From positions 62,001 through 126,000 of the forward strand of contig CAZODA010000004.1 in the NCBI GenBank assembly GCA_964578485.1: 64,000 bases of DNA, read 5' to 3'. A program made the translations under genes and the position numbers. This DNA is from CAZODA01 sp964578485 (lineage in GTDB: Bacteria > Bacteroidota > Bacteroidia > Bacteroidales > Marinilabiliaceae). The notes under the pieces were generated by a model. The model was not told where the DNA came from, did not search any database, and worked only from the letters and a program-made list of their open reading frames with translations. Shown here piece by piece: positions 1-8,367 of this stretch (within the stretch, counting starts at the first letter, position 1; every line of letters begins with the position of its first letter).

Positions 1-870
1 AGTGCACTTACTAATTTTAACCTTGAAAATATTGATCGCGATATACCCTGTGTTGGGCTTATGCATGCCGATTATGGAATAAAAAATAGTAATTACAATC
101 CCGTTGCTTTGAACGAGTTTACTCCTTTTGATATTCAAACATGGATATTGGGTCATATACATAAGCCGGGAGAAATGAATAATTCTAATCCATATATCAT
201 TTATCCGGGATCACCACTTCCTTTGAGTAGGAAAGAAACAGGATTACATGGACCCGTATTGATTGAGATAAAGGATAATTATATAATCGAAAAGGCTCAA
301 AGAATATTAAACGCTCCCTTACGTTTCGAAGAAATTAAAATTGATATTACAGCTGCTGAAGGTGAAGCAGCTTTGCGTGAAAAATTGGTTAACGATTTGT
401 TGGAAAAGGCTTCTTCAATGGAAGATGAGCTTCAAGATGTTGAGTATTTAAGCTTCGATTTAACCCTCACCGGCTCTTATAGTAATCCCTTGCATGCTGA
501 GTCGTGGTCGGCAGAACTTGAAAAAGATTTTAAGCATGAACTTAATGGTACCAAAATTGGCGTTCATAAAATTAGTTATGACATATTACCGGAGCTTAGT
601 AATATCAATGAACTAGCGAAACAAAATTCACCGGTTGGCATTCTGGCAGGGATAATTGTTGACTTGGAAAATGAAAGGGAAACTGAAACCATTAAAACTT
701 TACTTACAACATGGAATGAGAAATATAATGAAATCAATAGAAAAGAAATATACCTCCCTCTTCAAGGAAGTGAAATGTTTGAGGATAAAATGGAGAAAAC
801 AGGAAAAAATATGATACTGGCAGAATCAAAAAAACTGCTGGGATATTTATTGTACCAAAGGAATCAGTGA
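1..870 (+). CDS. YhaO/SbcD-like metallophosphoesterase (DNA repair exonuclease), 3' part
   Basis: This is the C-terminal part of a calcineurin-like metallophosphoesterase. The frame is open from base 1, so the start and the first metal motifs lie before the window. Visible are a GLMHADYG segment and GHIHKPG, the late GHxH metal-binding motif of the SbcD/Mre11 fold, followed by YPGSPLPLSRKE, a typical post-catalytic strand. The remainder is the capping domain. It ends one base before an SbcC/YhaN-type ATPase, the usual nuclease-ATPase arrangement, so the pair probably acts together on DNA ends in the cytoplasm. The family is well supported; YhaO rather than SbcD is inferred from the partner's transmembrane insertion. 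Confidence 0.8.
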   Translation, partial: SALTNFNLENIDRDIPCVGLMHADYGIKNSNYNPVALNEFTPFDIQTWILGHIHKPGEMNNSNPYIIYPGSPLPLSRKETGLHGPVLIEIKDNYIIEKAQRILNAPLRFEEIKIDITAAEGEAALREKLVNDLLEKASSMEDELQDVEYLSFDLTLTGSYSNPLHAESWSAELEKDFKHELNGTKIGVHKISYDILPELSNINELAKQNSPVGILAGIIVDLENERETETIKTLLTTWNEKYNEINRKEIYLPLQGSEMFEDKMEKTGKNMILAESKKLLGYLLYQRNQ

Positions 871-871
871 A

Positions 872-3800
872 ATGACAAAGCTGAAATTTAAATCGTTTAA
901 AATTAGAAAAGCGCCGGGATTTAGAGACGGGCTTACAGCAAAAGGATTAGATGAACTTGCTGAGGATGTTAATATTATTATAGGACCAAATGGTGCAGGT
1001 AAAACAACAATTGCCAGAATAATTTATCAATTGTTATGGCCTAAAAATAAAGAATCTACCGATATTGAAGGAGTTTATACTATTGACAAGGAAGAGTGGA
1101 GTATATATAGTGATCCGGTAATTCTAAATATTCAAAAAAATGGAGTAACAAGTGAGCAAACAGGGATACCTCCAATAGAGTTCCAAGAGGTTTATATGCT
1201 TGCTTTGCATGAACTGATCGAAGCAGAAGATAAAGAACTTGCAGAAGAAATATTTAATGCTATTTCGGGTGGATTTAATGTTAATAAGGCAAAAAAAGAA
1301 CTGAATTACTCTGCCGATATCCGAAAAAGAGGGAATATCAGTGAGAATCTGAGAAAGGCAAGCGATAAACTTGAAGAAATTAATAAAACTCATTCCAAGC
1401 TGAAAAGAGATGAGGATGATTTGACACAACTTAAAAGCAAGCGAGAAGAAGCAAAAAAGGCTGGTAGTTTAAAAAATTTATATGAGAAAGCACTCCAGGT
1501 AAGGGTAGCAAAGGAAGAGACTGATAATTTGAAACCCAAACTTGAAACTTTCCCTTCAGTACTTAAAAATGTTGTTGGAGATGAACTTGAAAGGATTATT
1601 GAGTTAGATAGAAAAATTCAAAATGAAAAAAATAATATAGCACAAAAAATCAGAGAAATTGATGATGCCTATGTAAGTCTCGACAAACTATCACTTCCGG
1701 AAGAAGGAATTGATGAGGGACTACTTAATAATCTTGAAAATAAAATTCAACTTGTTTCTGATTGTGAAAAGTCAATTAAAGATCTTGAAGTTCAATGTGG
1801 GCAACTCGAAAAGGAGGAAAAGCTGCTTAGGGAAAAAATTATAAATATAAGGGATATAGATAGTTGGAAAGGTGTAAATCTGGAGGGAATAGCAGAAATT
1901 GAAGAACACTTTCATGAAACTCTCTTGCTTTTGCATAAGAAAATTACGGCTACGGCAGAACTTGAAGAACTGGAAAATGATAAGCCGCAAAAAGATTATG
2001 ATAATGAAAAGCTTAATAGAGCTATCAATAGTTTGAGTATATGGCTTAAAGAGGCTGTTGACTCTAACACAGGTTTAACCCTAAAATTGTTTTTTGTCCT
2101 TGCAATTACCAGCATACTTACAGTGTTTTTTGTTCACTTTTTTGGTCCTGTTGGTTTTATTGGCTTGGGACTTATGGCAGGAATTCTTGCTTACTCCTTT
2201 ACTAAAAGAAATAAAAAAGGGACTACTCTACAATTAAAAATTAGAGAAGAGGATTTTATAAAAACCGGCCTCACCCCACCGGTGAAATGGGAAACAGAGT
2301 ATGTAACAAACAGGCTTGATGAACTTATTTATGAATTGGCAGAGCTTAACAAAATAAAAGTCGAGGAGCAGGAAAGAGCACTGAAAATTAAAGGCCTAAA
2401 GGAACGTATAAATCAAATTAATTCTGAAATAGATATTATAAATAGTGCAAAAGAAAAATTATTAGAAAAATTTAAGACATTTCCTGATTATCCGAAAAGC
2501 GCAGAAGTAACCATCTCTCCATTTTTTCAATTTATTGAAAGTATAAAAAAATGGCAATCAACATATTTAGATCTAGAAACTCAAAGAAAAACTTTAAATA
2601 TAAAAATTAAACAAAAAGACCAAGAACTTAATTGGTGCAATAATATATTTAAAAAATTTGGCAGGTCTGAAGTAAAGGATGCTATGATGGCACGGACTGT
2701 TTTTTCTAAATTGAGAGCAGATGAAAATGCAAGGAGGGGAGAAAAAGCAGTTATTAAGCAGAATAAAGAAGTTCTTAAGAATGCTGAAGCAAGGATTGAA
2801 GTTTTAAAGAATGATGCTTCTATACTTTATAACAAGTTTGAAGTTGAATATGGAGAGTTAGAAAAAATTAGAGGGATAGTTTTTTATTTCGAAGAGTATA
2901 AAGAACTAAATGAAGAACTTAAGCAGGTAAAAATAAAATATGAAACTCTGCAAAAAGATTTAATGAACATGCCCTTCTATCAGGAGCATGAAGAATTTTT
3001 TAATAATTCAAATTCTTATGATATTAAAGAAAAACTTCAAGAATATGAAATTAAATCTCATGATTATGATGGATTTAGTTCTCAAATAACTAAAATTCAA
3101 ACACTCATCGATGAGAAAAAGAAAGGAGCTGAAATAGAAGAGGCCATTGCAGAGAAGCAAAATGCAGAAAATGAACTTGAAAATCTTTATCGCTCTAATC
3201 TTTCCTCAATTACAGGCTTTATTCTTAGTGATTTTATAAATAAGAAAACAGAAAATCTTAGCAGACCGGAAGTACTGAAAAAAGCAGATGAAATTTTTTG
3301 TAATATTACTCGGGGACGCTATAACTTAAGGGTTGTTGAATCAAACTACCCGTCGTTTCTTGCAATTGATAATGTAACAAAGCAGGGACAAAGTCTCGAT
3401 ACCCTTTCAACCGGGACAAGAGTACAACTATTATTGGCTGCACGACTTGCCTTTGTTGAAACTTTTGAAAAGGGAGTTAAACTTCCAATAATAGCCGACG
3501 AATTACTTGCTAATAGTGATGATAATAGGGCAGATGCTATTATAGATGCTTTATGTGAGATAAGTAAAAGAGGCAGGCAAGTGTTTTATTTTACTGCGCA
3601 ACCCGATGAAAGACGTAAATGGGAAGCCTATCTTTCAAATTCTGAAAATATAAAATCAAAAGTTATTGAACTCGGAGGTCTGCAAAAAGATGAGCAACTT
3701 GTCAAAGCTAAATATGAAATTGAACCTATTATTATAAAACGCGATATTCTTGACCCCGGAAATATGAATATGGCTCAATACAGAAAAGAACTTGGAATAA

Positions 3801-4345
3801 AAGCTTTTGATCTTATAAATGATGAAGTATCTGCTTTATCGATTTCCTTCCTTACCGATGATGTGAAGCTGTTTATAAATTGCCTGAAACTTTATATTGA
3901 TAATTGGGGACAGCTTTATGCATATTATGAACAAGGCGGTAAAATAGAAAATCTTGAAGAACAAGAAATAAGGGAAATGAAAAATAAAGCCGAGCTCCTA
4001 AGTTATTTTAAAGAACTTTATATGCAGGGACGATCAAAACATGTTTCAATTGATGAAATTTTAACTTCAGGTATTATAAGTGAAGCTTTTGAAGAACAAG
4101 TAAATGAAAAATTAATAGAGCTTGAAGGTGATCCCGTCAAGCTGATAAAAGAACTTGATAATATCCCAAGATTTAGAAATACAAATAAAATAGATCTTGA
4201 AAATTATCTTATCGATAAAGGATATATCGATGAAGGGGAAATAGTAAGTGAGGAAGAACTAAAAAGAAATATCCTGCTAAAAACAAAGGAACTTGACTTA
4301 AAACCTGAAATAGCACAAAATTTTATTAATGCCCTTATAAATTAA
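872..4345 (+). CDS. YhaN-like AAA/SMC-type ATPase with central transmembrane hairpin and C-terminal extension
   Basis: A 1157-residue SMC/Rad50-type ATPase. The N-terminal lobe carries Walker A (GPNGAGKTT, residues about 38-46). Two long coiled-coil stretches flank a hydrophobic hairpin at about 403-445, the feature that separates YhaN-like proteins from SbcC. The C-terminal lobe has a signature-like LSTGT near 845 and Walker B (LPIIADELL) near 872, followed by FTAQPDE. About 250 residues continue after the ATPase, where YhaN homologues usually end; this helical, acidic tail has no motif I recognise. The start lies one base after the nuclease stop, so the genes are coupled. It probably powers or gates the upstream nuclease. 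Confidence 0.8.
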   Translation: MTKLKFKSFKIRKAPGFRDGLTAKGLDELAEDVNIIIGPNGAGKTTIARIIYQLLWPKNKESTDIEGVYTIDKEEWSIYSDPVILNIQKNGVTSEQTGIPPIEFQEVYMLALHELIEAEDKELAEEIFNAISGGFNVNKAKKELNYSADIRKRGNISENLRKASDKLEEINKTHSKLKRDEDDLTQLKSKREEAKKAGSLKNLYEKALQVRVAKEETDNLKPKLETFPSVLKNVVGDELERIIELDRKIQNEKNNIAQKIREIDDAYVSLDKLSLPEEGIDEGLLNNLENKIQLVSDCEKSIKDLEVQCGQLEKEEKLLREKIINIRDIDSWKGVNLEGIAEIEEHFHETLLLLHKKITATAELEELENDKPQKDYDNEKLNRAINSLSIWLKEAVDSNTGLTLKLFFVLAITSILTVFFVHFFGPVGFIGLGLMAGILAYSFTKRNKKGTTLQLKIREEDFIKTGLTPPVKWETEYVTNRLDELIYELAELNKIKVEEQERALKIKGLKERINQINSEIDIINSAKEKLLEKFKTFPDYPKSAEVTISPFFQFIESIKKWQSTYLDLETQRKTLNIKIKQKDQELNWCNNIFKKFGRSEVKDAMMARTVFSKLRADENARRGEKAVIKQNKEVLKNAEARIEVLKNDASILYNKFEVEYGELEKIRGIVFYFEEYKELNEELKQVKIKYETLQKDLMNMPFYQEHEEFFNNSNSYDIKEKLQEYEIKSHDYDGFSSQITKIQTLIDEKKKGAEIEEAIAEKQNAENELENLYRSNLSSITGFILSDFINKKTENLSRPEVLKKADEIFCNITRGRYNLRVVESNYPSFLAIDNVTKQGQSLDTLSTGTRVQLLLAARLAFVETFEKGVKLPIIADELLANSDDNRADAIIDALCEISKRGRQVFYFTAQPDERRKWEAYLSNSENIKSKVIELGGLQKDEQLVKAKYEIEPIIIKRDILDPGNMNMAQYRKELGIKAFDLINDEVSALSISFLTDDVKLFINCLKLYIDNWGQLYAYYEQGGKIENLEEQEIREMKNKAELLSYFKELYMQGRSKHVSIDEILTSGIISEAFEEQVNEKLIELEGDPVKLIKELDNIPRFRNTNKIDLENYLIDKGYIDEGEIVSEEELKRNILLKTKELDLKPEIAQNFINALIN

Positions 4346-4792
4346 TTTTTTTAATGTACCCGAAATCTTGCTTTGGGAGAAGACTTGAATTCGGTTTGTG
4401 TTACGTTTCGTATTCTTTTGTGATCAAGCCGCACGGGCTTCTACTTTTTTCTACAGCAAAATTCAACCAAGTTAAAATGCCGCTGCTGCACAATCCCGCT
4501 GAAAAGCGGGATCTCCACCCAGCACAGAAAATGCCATTACAAAAAATCATTCCTCCTGTCTAAAATTCAAGAACTCGCTTCGCTCTCCCGAATTGGCAGG
4601 ATTTCGCTTCGCTCAAAACAACCAAGATTCGGCCACCATGTAATTCGTGGATGAAAAACTCGGATCTCGCTTATCCTGGGCATTTCGACTCCGCTCAATG
4701 ACCAAGATAATCGAAACTGGTCGTTGAGCGGAGCCGAAACGCCCAGTTGCATGCTGTAGAGACGTTGCATGCAACGTCTCTACTAGCTAGCG
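4346..4792. repeat. Intergenic mosaic of dispersed inverted repeats
   Basis: A gene-free stretch of 447 bases between convergent genes. It contains several copies of a cgacTCCGCTCAAtgacc / ggtcgTTGAGCGGAgccg word, GC-richer than its surroundings. Arms at 4678-4704 and 4718-4744 are reverse complements apart from a few bases and would form a long hairpin. Short open frames on both strands have no codon-like character. The same words recur at about 12.87-13.0 kb and 53.7-53.8 kb, so this is a dispersed family and not a gene. Confidence 0.75.
4756..4783. repeat. 28-bp perfect palindrome
   Basis: The half site GTAGAGACGTTGCA is followed directly by its exact reverse complement. It sits between two convergent genes, a position compatible with a bidirectional terminator or a REP-like element, but there is no T-tract. 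No function is claimed. Confidence 0.7.
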
Positions 4793-6253
4793 TTAATTCG
4801 GTGACTTGAATTTCATTTTTTTGTATAATCTTTTCAGGTCCACTATTGCTATACGTGATGCTACATCGGACATTGCATAGGGAAGGATAAGGGCATCGTT
4901 GAAAAGCATTGCACCGCAGGAATAAATAACATTAGGAACATAACCTTCACGTTCTTCTTCTGTTGCTGCTAATAGTGGTTCTTCTAATTTGGCGATTATT
5001 TTTGAAGGATCTTTTAGGTCTAATAATATTGCTCCTATTGAATATTGCCTTACACTTCCAACTCCATGAGTAAGCACCAACCATCCCTTTTCGGTTTCAA
5101 TTGGTGATCCGCAATTTCCAATTTGGACATATTCCCAGGGTTGCTCGGGCTTTTGAATTAATGTTGCCTTATGCCAGAAATGTAAATTGTCTGAAAACAT
5201 GATATAGTTATTCTCACCATCATTTCTTGAAAGCATAACAAATTTCCCATCTATTTTTCTTGGGAACAAGGCCATACCTTTATTTCTTACTCCTTTACCG
5301 TTTAATGTAATTATATTGAAGGTTTTAAAATCGTAAGTTTCAATTAATTGCGACAATATACTGTGGCCGTTAAAAGCAGTATAAGTTGCATAATAAACTT
5401 CTTCACCATTATCATAAGTGAATTTCACAAATCGCGCATCTTCAATACCTTTACTTTCATTTGATGAAACAGGGAATATCACCCTTTCACACAGTTGTGT
5501 ATCTTCATTAAATCTCACTTTGTAGTTCGAATCAGCGAGCCAGTTAATAACATTGATAGTCCAATGATCAGCTCCATTATGAAGTGTTTGATAAACCTCT
5601 TGAATACTGAGTTTTAGATCGGCATGTGTAAAGAAACCCGGAAGTTTATTCATTATTGTTTCACTTGTATGGTTCCATGCCTTTATATCTTTAAGTTTTA
5701 GTTGAAATAGTTCGTTGCTATAGAATGGGTCATGGACCATTGCCGGTGTTTCTACATGTTCTGAAACACTATCAAAATTTAAGGCGAAATTTTTATCTAT
5801 AACTCCACTTCTAAAAACTATGGAAGAAATATGACCTTCTCCTGTGGCGCGCAAACTCATAATAAATCTTAAACTATCCTTTGGCAGGAGGGTTTGATCG
5901 GGATGAGGAACAATTGAAGGGTTAAAGAGGGCTGCCGATTCAATAGAATATTCCATTGTTAAGTATGCGCCTATAAGTAATTTTTGGGTATGGCTTGGAT
6001 TTGTACTTAAAGGAATATATTCAGATACCCTATCGTAGTGACTCATTAGTTGAGTCTTAATGTTCTTATGTCTATCGGCAAATAATAACAATGTCTTATT
6101 TAATTGCTTTCTTGCCTGACTGTCACTTAAGGCAAGGACTCTTAAAATTATATTACCTATGCGTGGTAGTTCACTCGGAATATGTGGCAATACTATAACA
6201 CGAGAATTATCACCAACAATTTTTAATTTTTTGCGCTTTACTATTTGCTTCAT
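4793..6253 (-). CDS. GH130 family glycoside phosphorylase/hydrolase
   Basis: A 486-residue GH130-type five-bladed beta-propeller protein with no signal peptide, so probably cytoplasmic. The diagnostic segment GIEDARFV near the middle corresponds to the family's E-D-P/A-R loop carrying the catalytic acid; later GNCGSPIETEKGWLVLTHGVG and GYVPNVIYSCGA match conserved substrate-loop segments. Known GH130 enzymes phosphorolyse or hydrolyse beta-mannosides (beta-1,4-mannosyl-glucose or -GlcNAc, beta-1,2-mannobiose). It is longer than the second GH130 at 7420-8346 because of about 150 extra N-terminal residues. It is last in a minus-strand operon with two GT4 enzymes. Exact substrate unknown. Confidence 0.85.
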   Translation of the reverse strand: MKQIVKRKKLKIVGDNSRVIVLPHIPSELPRIGNIILRVLALSDSQARKQLNKTLLLFADRHKNIKTQLMSHYDRVSEYIPLSTNPSHTQKLLIGAYLTMEYSIESAALFNPSIVPHPDQTLLPKDSLRFIMSLRATGEGHISSIVFRSGVIDKNFALNFDSVSEHVETPAMVHDPFYSNELFQLKLKDIKAWNHTSETIMNKLPGFFTHADLKLSIQEVYQTLHNGADHWTINVINWLADSNYKVRFNEDTQLCERVIFPVSSNESKGIEDARFVKFTYDNGEEVYYATYTAFNGHSILSQLIETYDFKTFNIITLNGKGVRNKGMALFPRKIDGKFVMLSRNDGENNYIMFSDNLHFWHKATLIQKPEQPWEYVQIGNCGSPIETEKGWLVLTHGVGSVRQYSIGAILLDLKDPSKIIAKLEEPLLAATEEEREGYVPNVIYSCGAMLFNDALILPYAMSDVASRIAIVDLKRLYKKMKFKSPN

Positions 6254-6330
6254 TTTTTTGTAATTAATATGATCTAAATTCTAACAAAATATAAGAATAT
6301 TGTTATTTATCAGTTTTAAGTTTGATATTT

Positions 6331-7338
6331 CTATTTTATTAGATGTTGGTAAACATCTAAATAATCATCTACCATTCTTTCGAGACTAAAATTTTGTAGT
6401 GCCCATTGGTGGCAGTCTTCTCTTTTAAGAGAACTAATATTATTAATTGCTTCTACAGCTTCTTCTATATTTTTTACCAAATATCCTGTATTACCGTGCT
6501 TTATTAATTCAGGCATTGATCCTCTGTTAAAAGCTATTACCGGAGTTCCACATAACATAGCCTCTGCTACACTCAAACCAAATGGTTCGTCAAAGCTTAT
6601 TGGATGTAATAATGCAAGAGCCTCTCCCAATAATTTATCCCTCTGTTTAGGTCCTGAATTCCCAAGATATACAATATCTTCATCATTGATAAAAGGCTTA
6701 ACTTTTTTTTCGAAATAATTCTCATCCTGAATTAATCCGGAAATAATCAATTTCTTTCCTGTCTGCTTGGCTATTTGAATTGATTCCCAGGTTCCTTTAT
6801 CAGGATGTATCCTGCCAAAAAAGAGCAAATAATCTTTGGGATTTGCATTATAGGTAAATTGTGACTTATCAATACCGTTATAAACTGTGGCAATATAGTC
6901 TAATTCAGGACTCCTGTCAGAATTGCTTATGGAGACATAAGCATTGTTTTTGTTATATTTTTTGTAAACCGGAATTATTTTCTCTGATGAAAATCCATGT
7001 ATTGTTGTAAGCATAGGTGTTTTAATAAGTCCGGAATAAGTTAAAGGCAGGAAATCAAAATGGTTATGAATGATATCAAATTCTTTTGCTTGCTCCATCG
7101 CCATACTAATGTGAAGGCATTCCCATACTTTTGGATCAAGAGAGGGGTCTTCAGCATAAGCTGTTTTTGAAATATAACGTAGCTCTGCCTTTGTTTGAGA
7201 ATTTCCTGTTGCAAAAAGTGTTACTTTCATTCCTTTTTTTATCAAACCCTCGGTAATATTGGCGGCTACCTGTTCCCACGGACCATATTTTAAAGGTGGA
7301 GTACGCCAGGCAATAGGAGCTAATATGGCTATTTTCAT
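6331..7338 (-). CDS. GT4 family glycosyltransferase
   Basis: A 335-residue GT-B enzyme. The N-terminus MKIAILAPIAWRTPP and GPWEQVAANITEGL match the acceptor domain of group 1 transferases. FGRIHPDKGTWESIQIAKQ and HPISFDEPFGLSVAEAMLCG carry the nucleotide-sugar site with the E-x7-E pattern, followed by GTPVIAFNRGSMPE. Cytoplasmic, no membrane segment. It lies between two GH130 genes on the same strand with short gaps, so it probably makes the glycosidic bond that those enzymes later break. Donor sugar cannot be read; GDP-mannose is an inference from the GH130 partners. Confidence 0.85.
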   Translation of the reverse strand: MKIAILAPIAWRTPPLKYGPWEQVAANITEGLIKKGMKVTLFATGNSQTKAELRYISKTAYAEDPSLDPKVWECLHISMAMEQAKEFDIIHNHFDFLPLTYSGLIKTPMLTTIHGFSSEKIIPVYKKYNKNNAYVSISNSDRSPELDYIATVYNGIDKSQFTYNANPKDYLLFFGRIHPDKGTWESIQIAKQTGKKLIISGLIQDENYFEKKVKPFINDEDIVYLGNSGPKQRDKLLGEALALLHPISFDEPFGLSVAEAMLCGTPVIAFNRGSMPELIKHGNTGYLVKNIEEAVEAINNISSLKREDCHQWALQNFSLERMVDDYLDVYQHLIK

Positions 7339-7419
7339 AAAAAACGTTTATTTTTTTCAAGTTAAATATTTGTATAATAACAGTTTTAGTAAAACTAAAT
7401 TCAGTTATTAACAATTTGC

Positions 7420-8346
7420 TTATAGGGGTTCTCTACTATTTTTGAGACAATGATTAATAAGCTCATCCCTTGTTACTGTTCCTACACACATAACAGTATC
7501 GGCAGCGCCCCAATATATTTTTATTGTACCATCATCTTCAGGGACAGCGCCGCAGGTAAAAACAACATTGGGAACATATCCGCTTCTTTCATATTCTTTT
7601 TCCGGTTGTAATATCCAGTCATCTCCAATAGCTATTACCTTTGAGGGATCATCTAAATCATGTAAGGCAACTCCTAATCGGTAAACACTTCCCGACATTG
7701 TTTCAAAAACTCCATGATATATATTTAACCAGCCCTTAGGAGTTTTAATAGGGCTTGCTCCGGGGCCTATTTTCATTTCATCCCAATGGTATTTCATTGG
7801 TGTAATAAGCAACTTTGAATCACCCCAATATCTTAAATCAGGAGAATAGGAAATCCATATTCCCCAGGGAGAAATTTGTGAATGCGGTCGATCAAGTCGT
7901 GCATATAGACCATTAAATTTTTCAGGGAAAATCACAATATTCCTGTTATCGGCCTGAGAAATCAGGGAAAAGCGTTCAACAGTTTTAAAATCTTTTGTTT
8001 TCGCTAATCCTATCCTTACCCCATAACGTGAATAAGCACTATAAGTGATTAAGTATTCACCTTCGATAAATACTATGCGGGGATCTTCTACTCCGTATTC
8101 CTCATAAGTTTTAAAAGGCTCTTCTTTAGCAGGAGCCATAAAAGGCTGCGAATCGGCAGTGAAGGAATAACCATCAGTACTTACAGCCTTGCCTATTATG
8201 CTTCGACCATTAAGGGCGTGTGATCTGAAAAGCATTAAGTATTGATCTTTATATTTGGTAATGCCTGCATTATGAACAGTAGCAACCTTATAAGGAATAT
8301 CTTCCTTTGTCAGGATAGGATTACCCGAGTATCTTTTAACTAACAT
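7420..8346 (-). CDS. GH130 family beta-mannoside phosphorylase-like protein
   Basis: A 308-residue GH130 protein near the usual family length. The N-terminus has SGNPILTKEDIPY and VHNAGITKY; the catalytic-acid loop is YGVEDPRIVF; GASPIKTPKGWLNIYHGV and SGYVPNVVFTCGA follow in the expected order. No signal peptide. Known relatives transfer mannose from beta-mannosides to phosphate, giving mannose-1-phosphate. It sits 21 bases after the large GT4 gene and before the smaller one, in a GT4/GH130/GT4/GH130 order that suggests a synthesis-and-recycling unit. Family assignment is strong, linkage specificity unknown. Confidence 0.88.
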   Translation of the reverse strand: MLVKRYSGNPILTKEDIPYKVATVHNAGITKYKDQYLMLFRSHALNGRSIIGKAVSTDGYSFTADSQPFMAPAKEEPFKTYEEYGVEDPRIVFIEGEYLITYSAYSRYGVRIGLAKTKDFKTVERFSLISQADNRNIVIFPEKFNGLYARLDRPHSQISPWGIWISYSPDLRYWGDSKLLITPMKYHWDEMKIGPGASPIKTPKGWLNIYHGVFETMSGSVYRLGVALHDLDDPSKVIAIGDDWILQPEKEYERSGYVPNVVFTCGAVPEDDGTIKIYWGAADTVMCVGTVTRDELINHCLKNSREPL

Positions 8347-8367
8347 AGAATGTATTTTAAATTTATA

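Noticed and set aside
4354..4770. Two open frames in the 4.4-4.8 kb intergenic region
   Set aside because: They consist of dispersed inverted-repeat words; no ribosome binding site and no codon bias.
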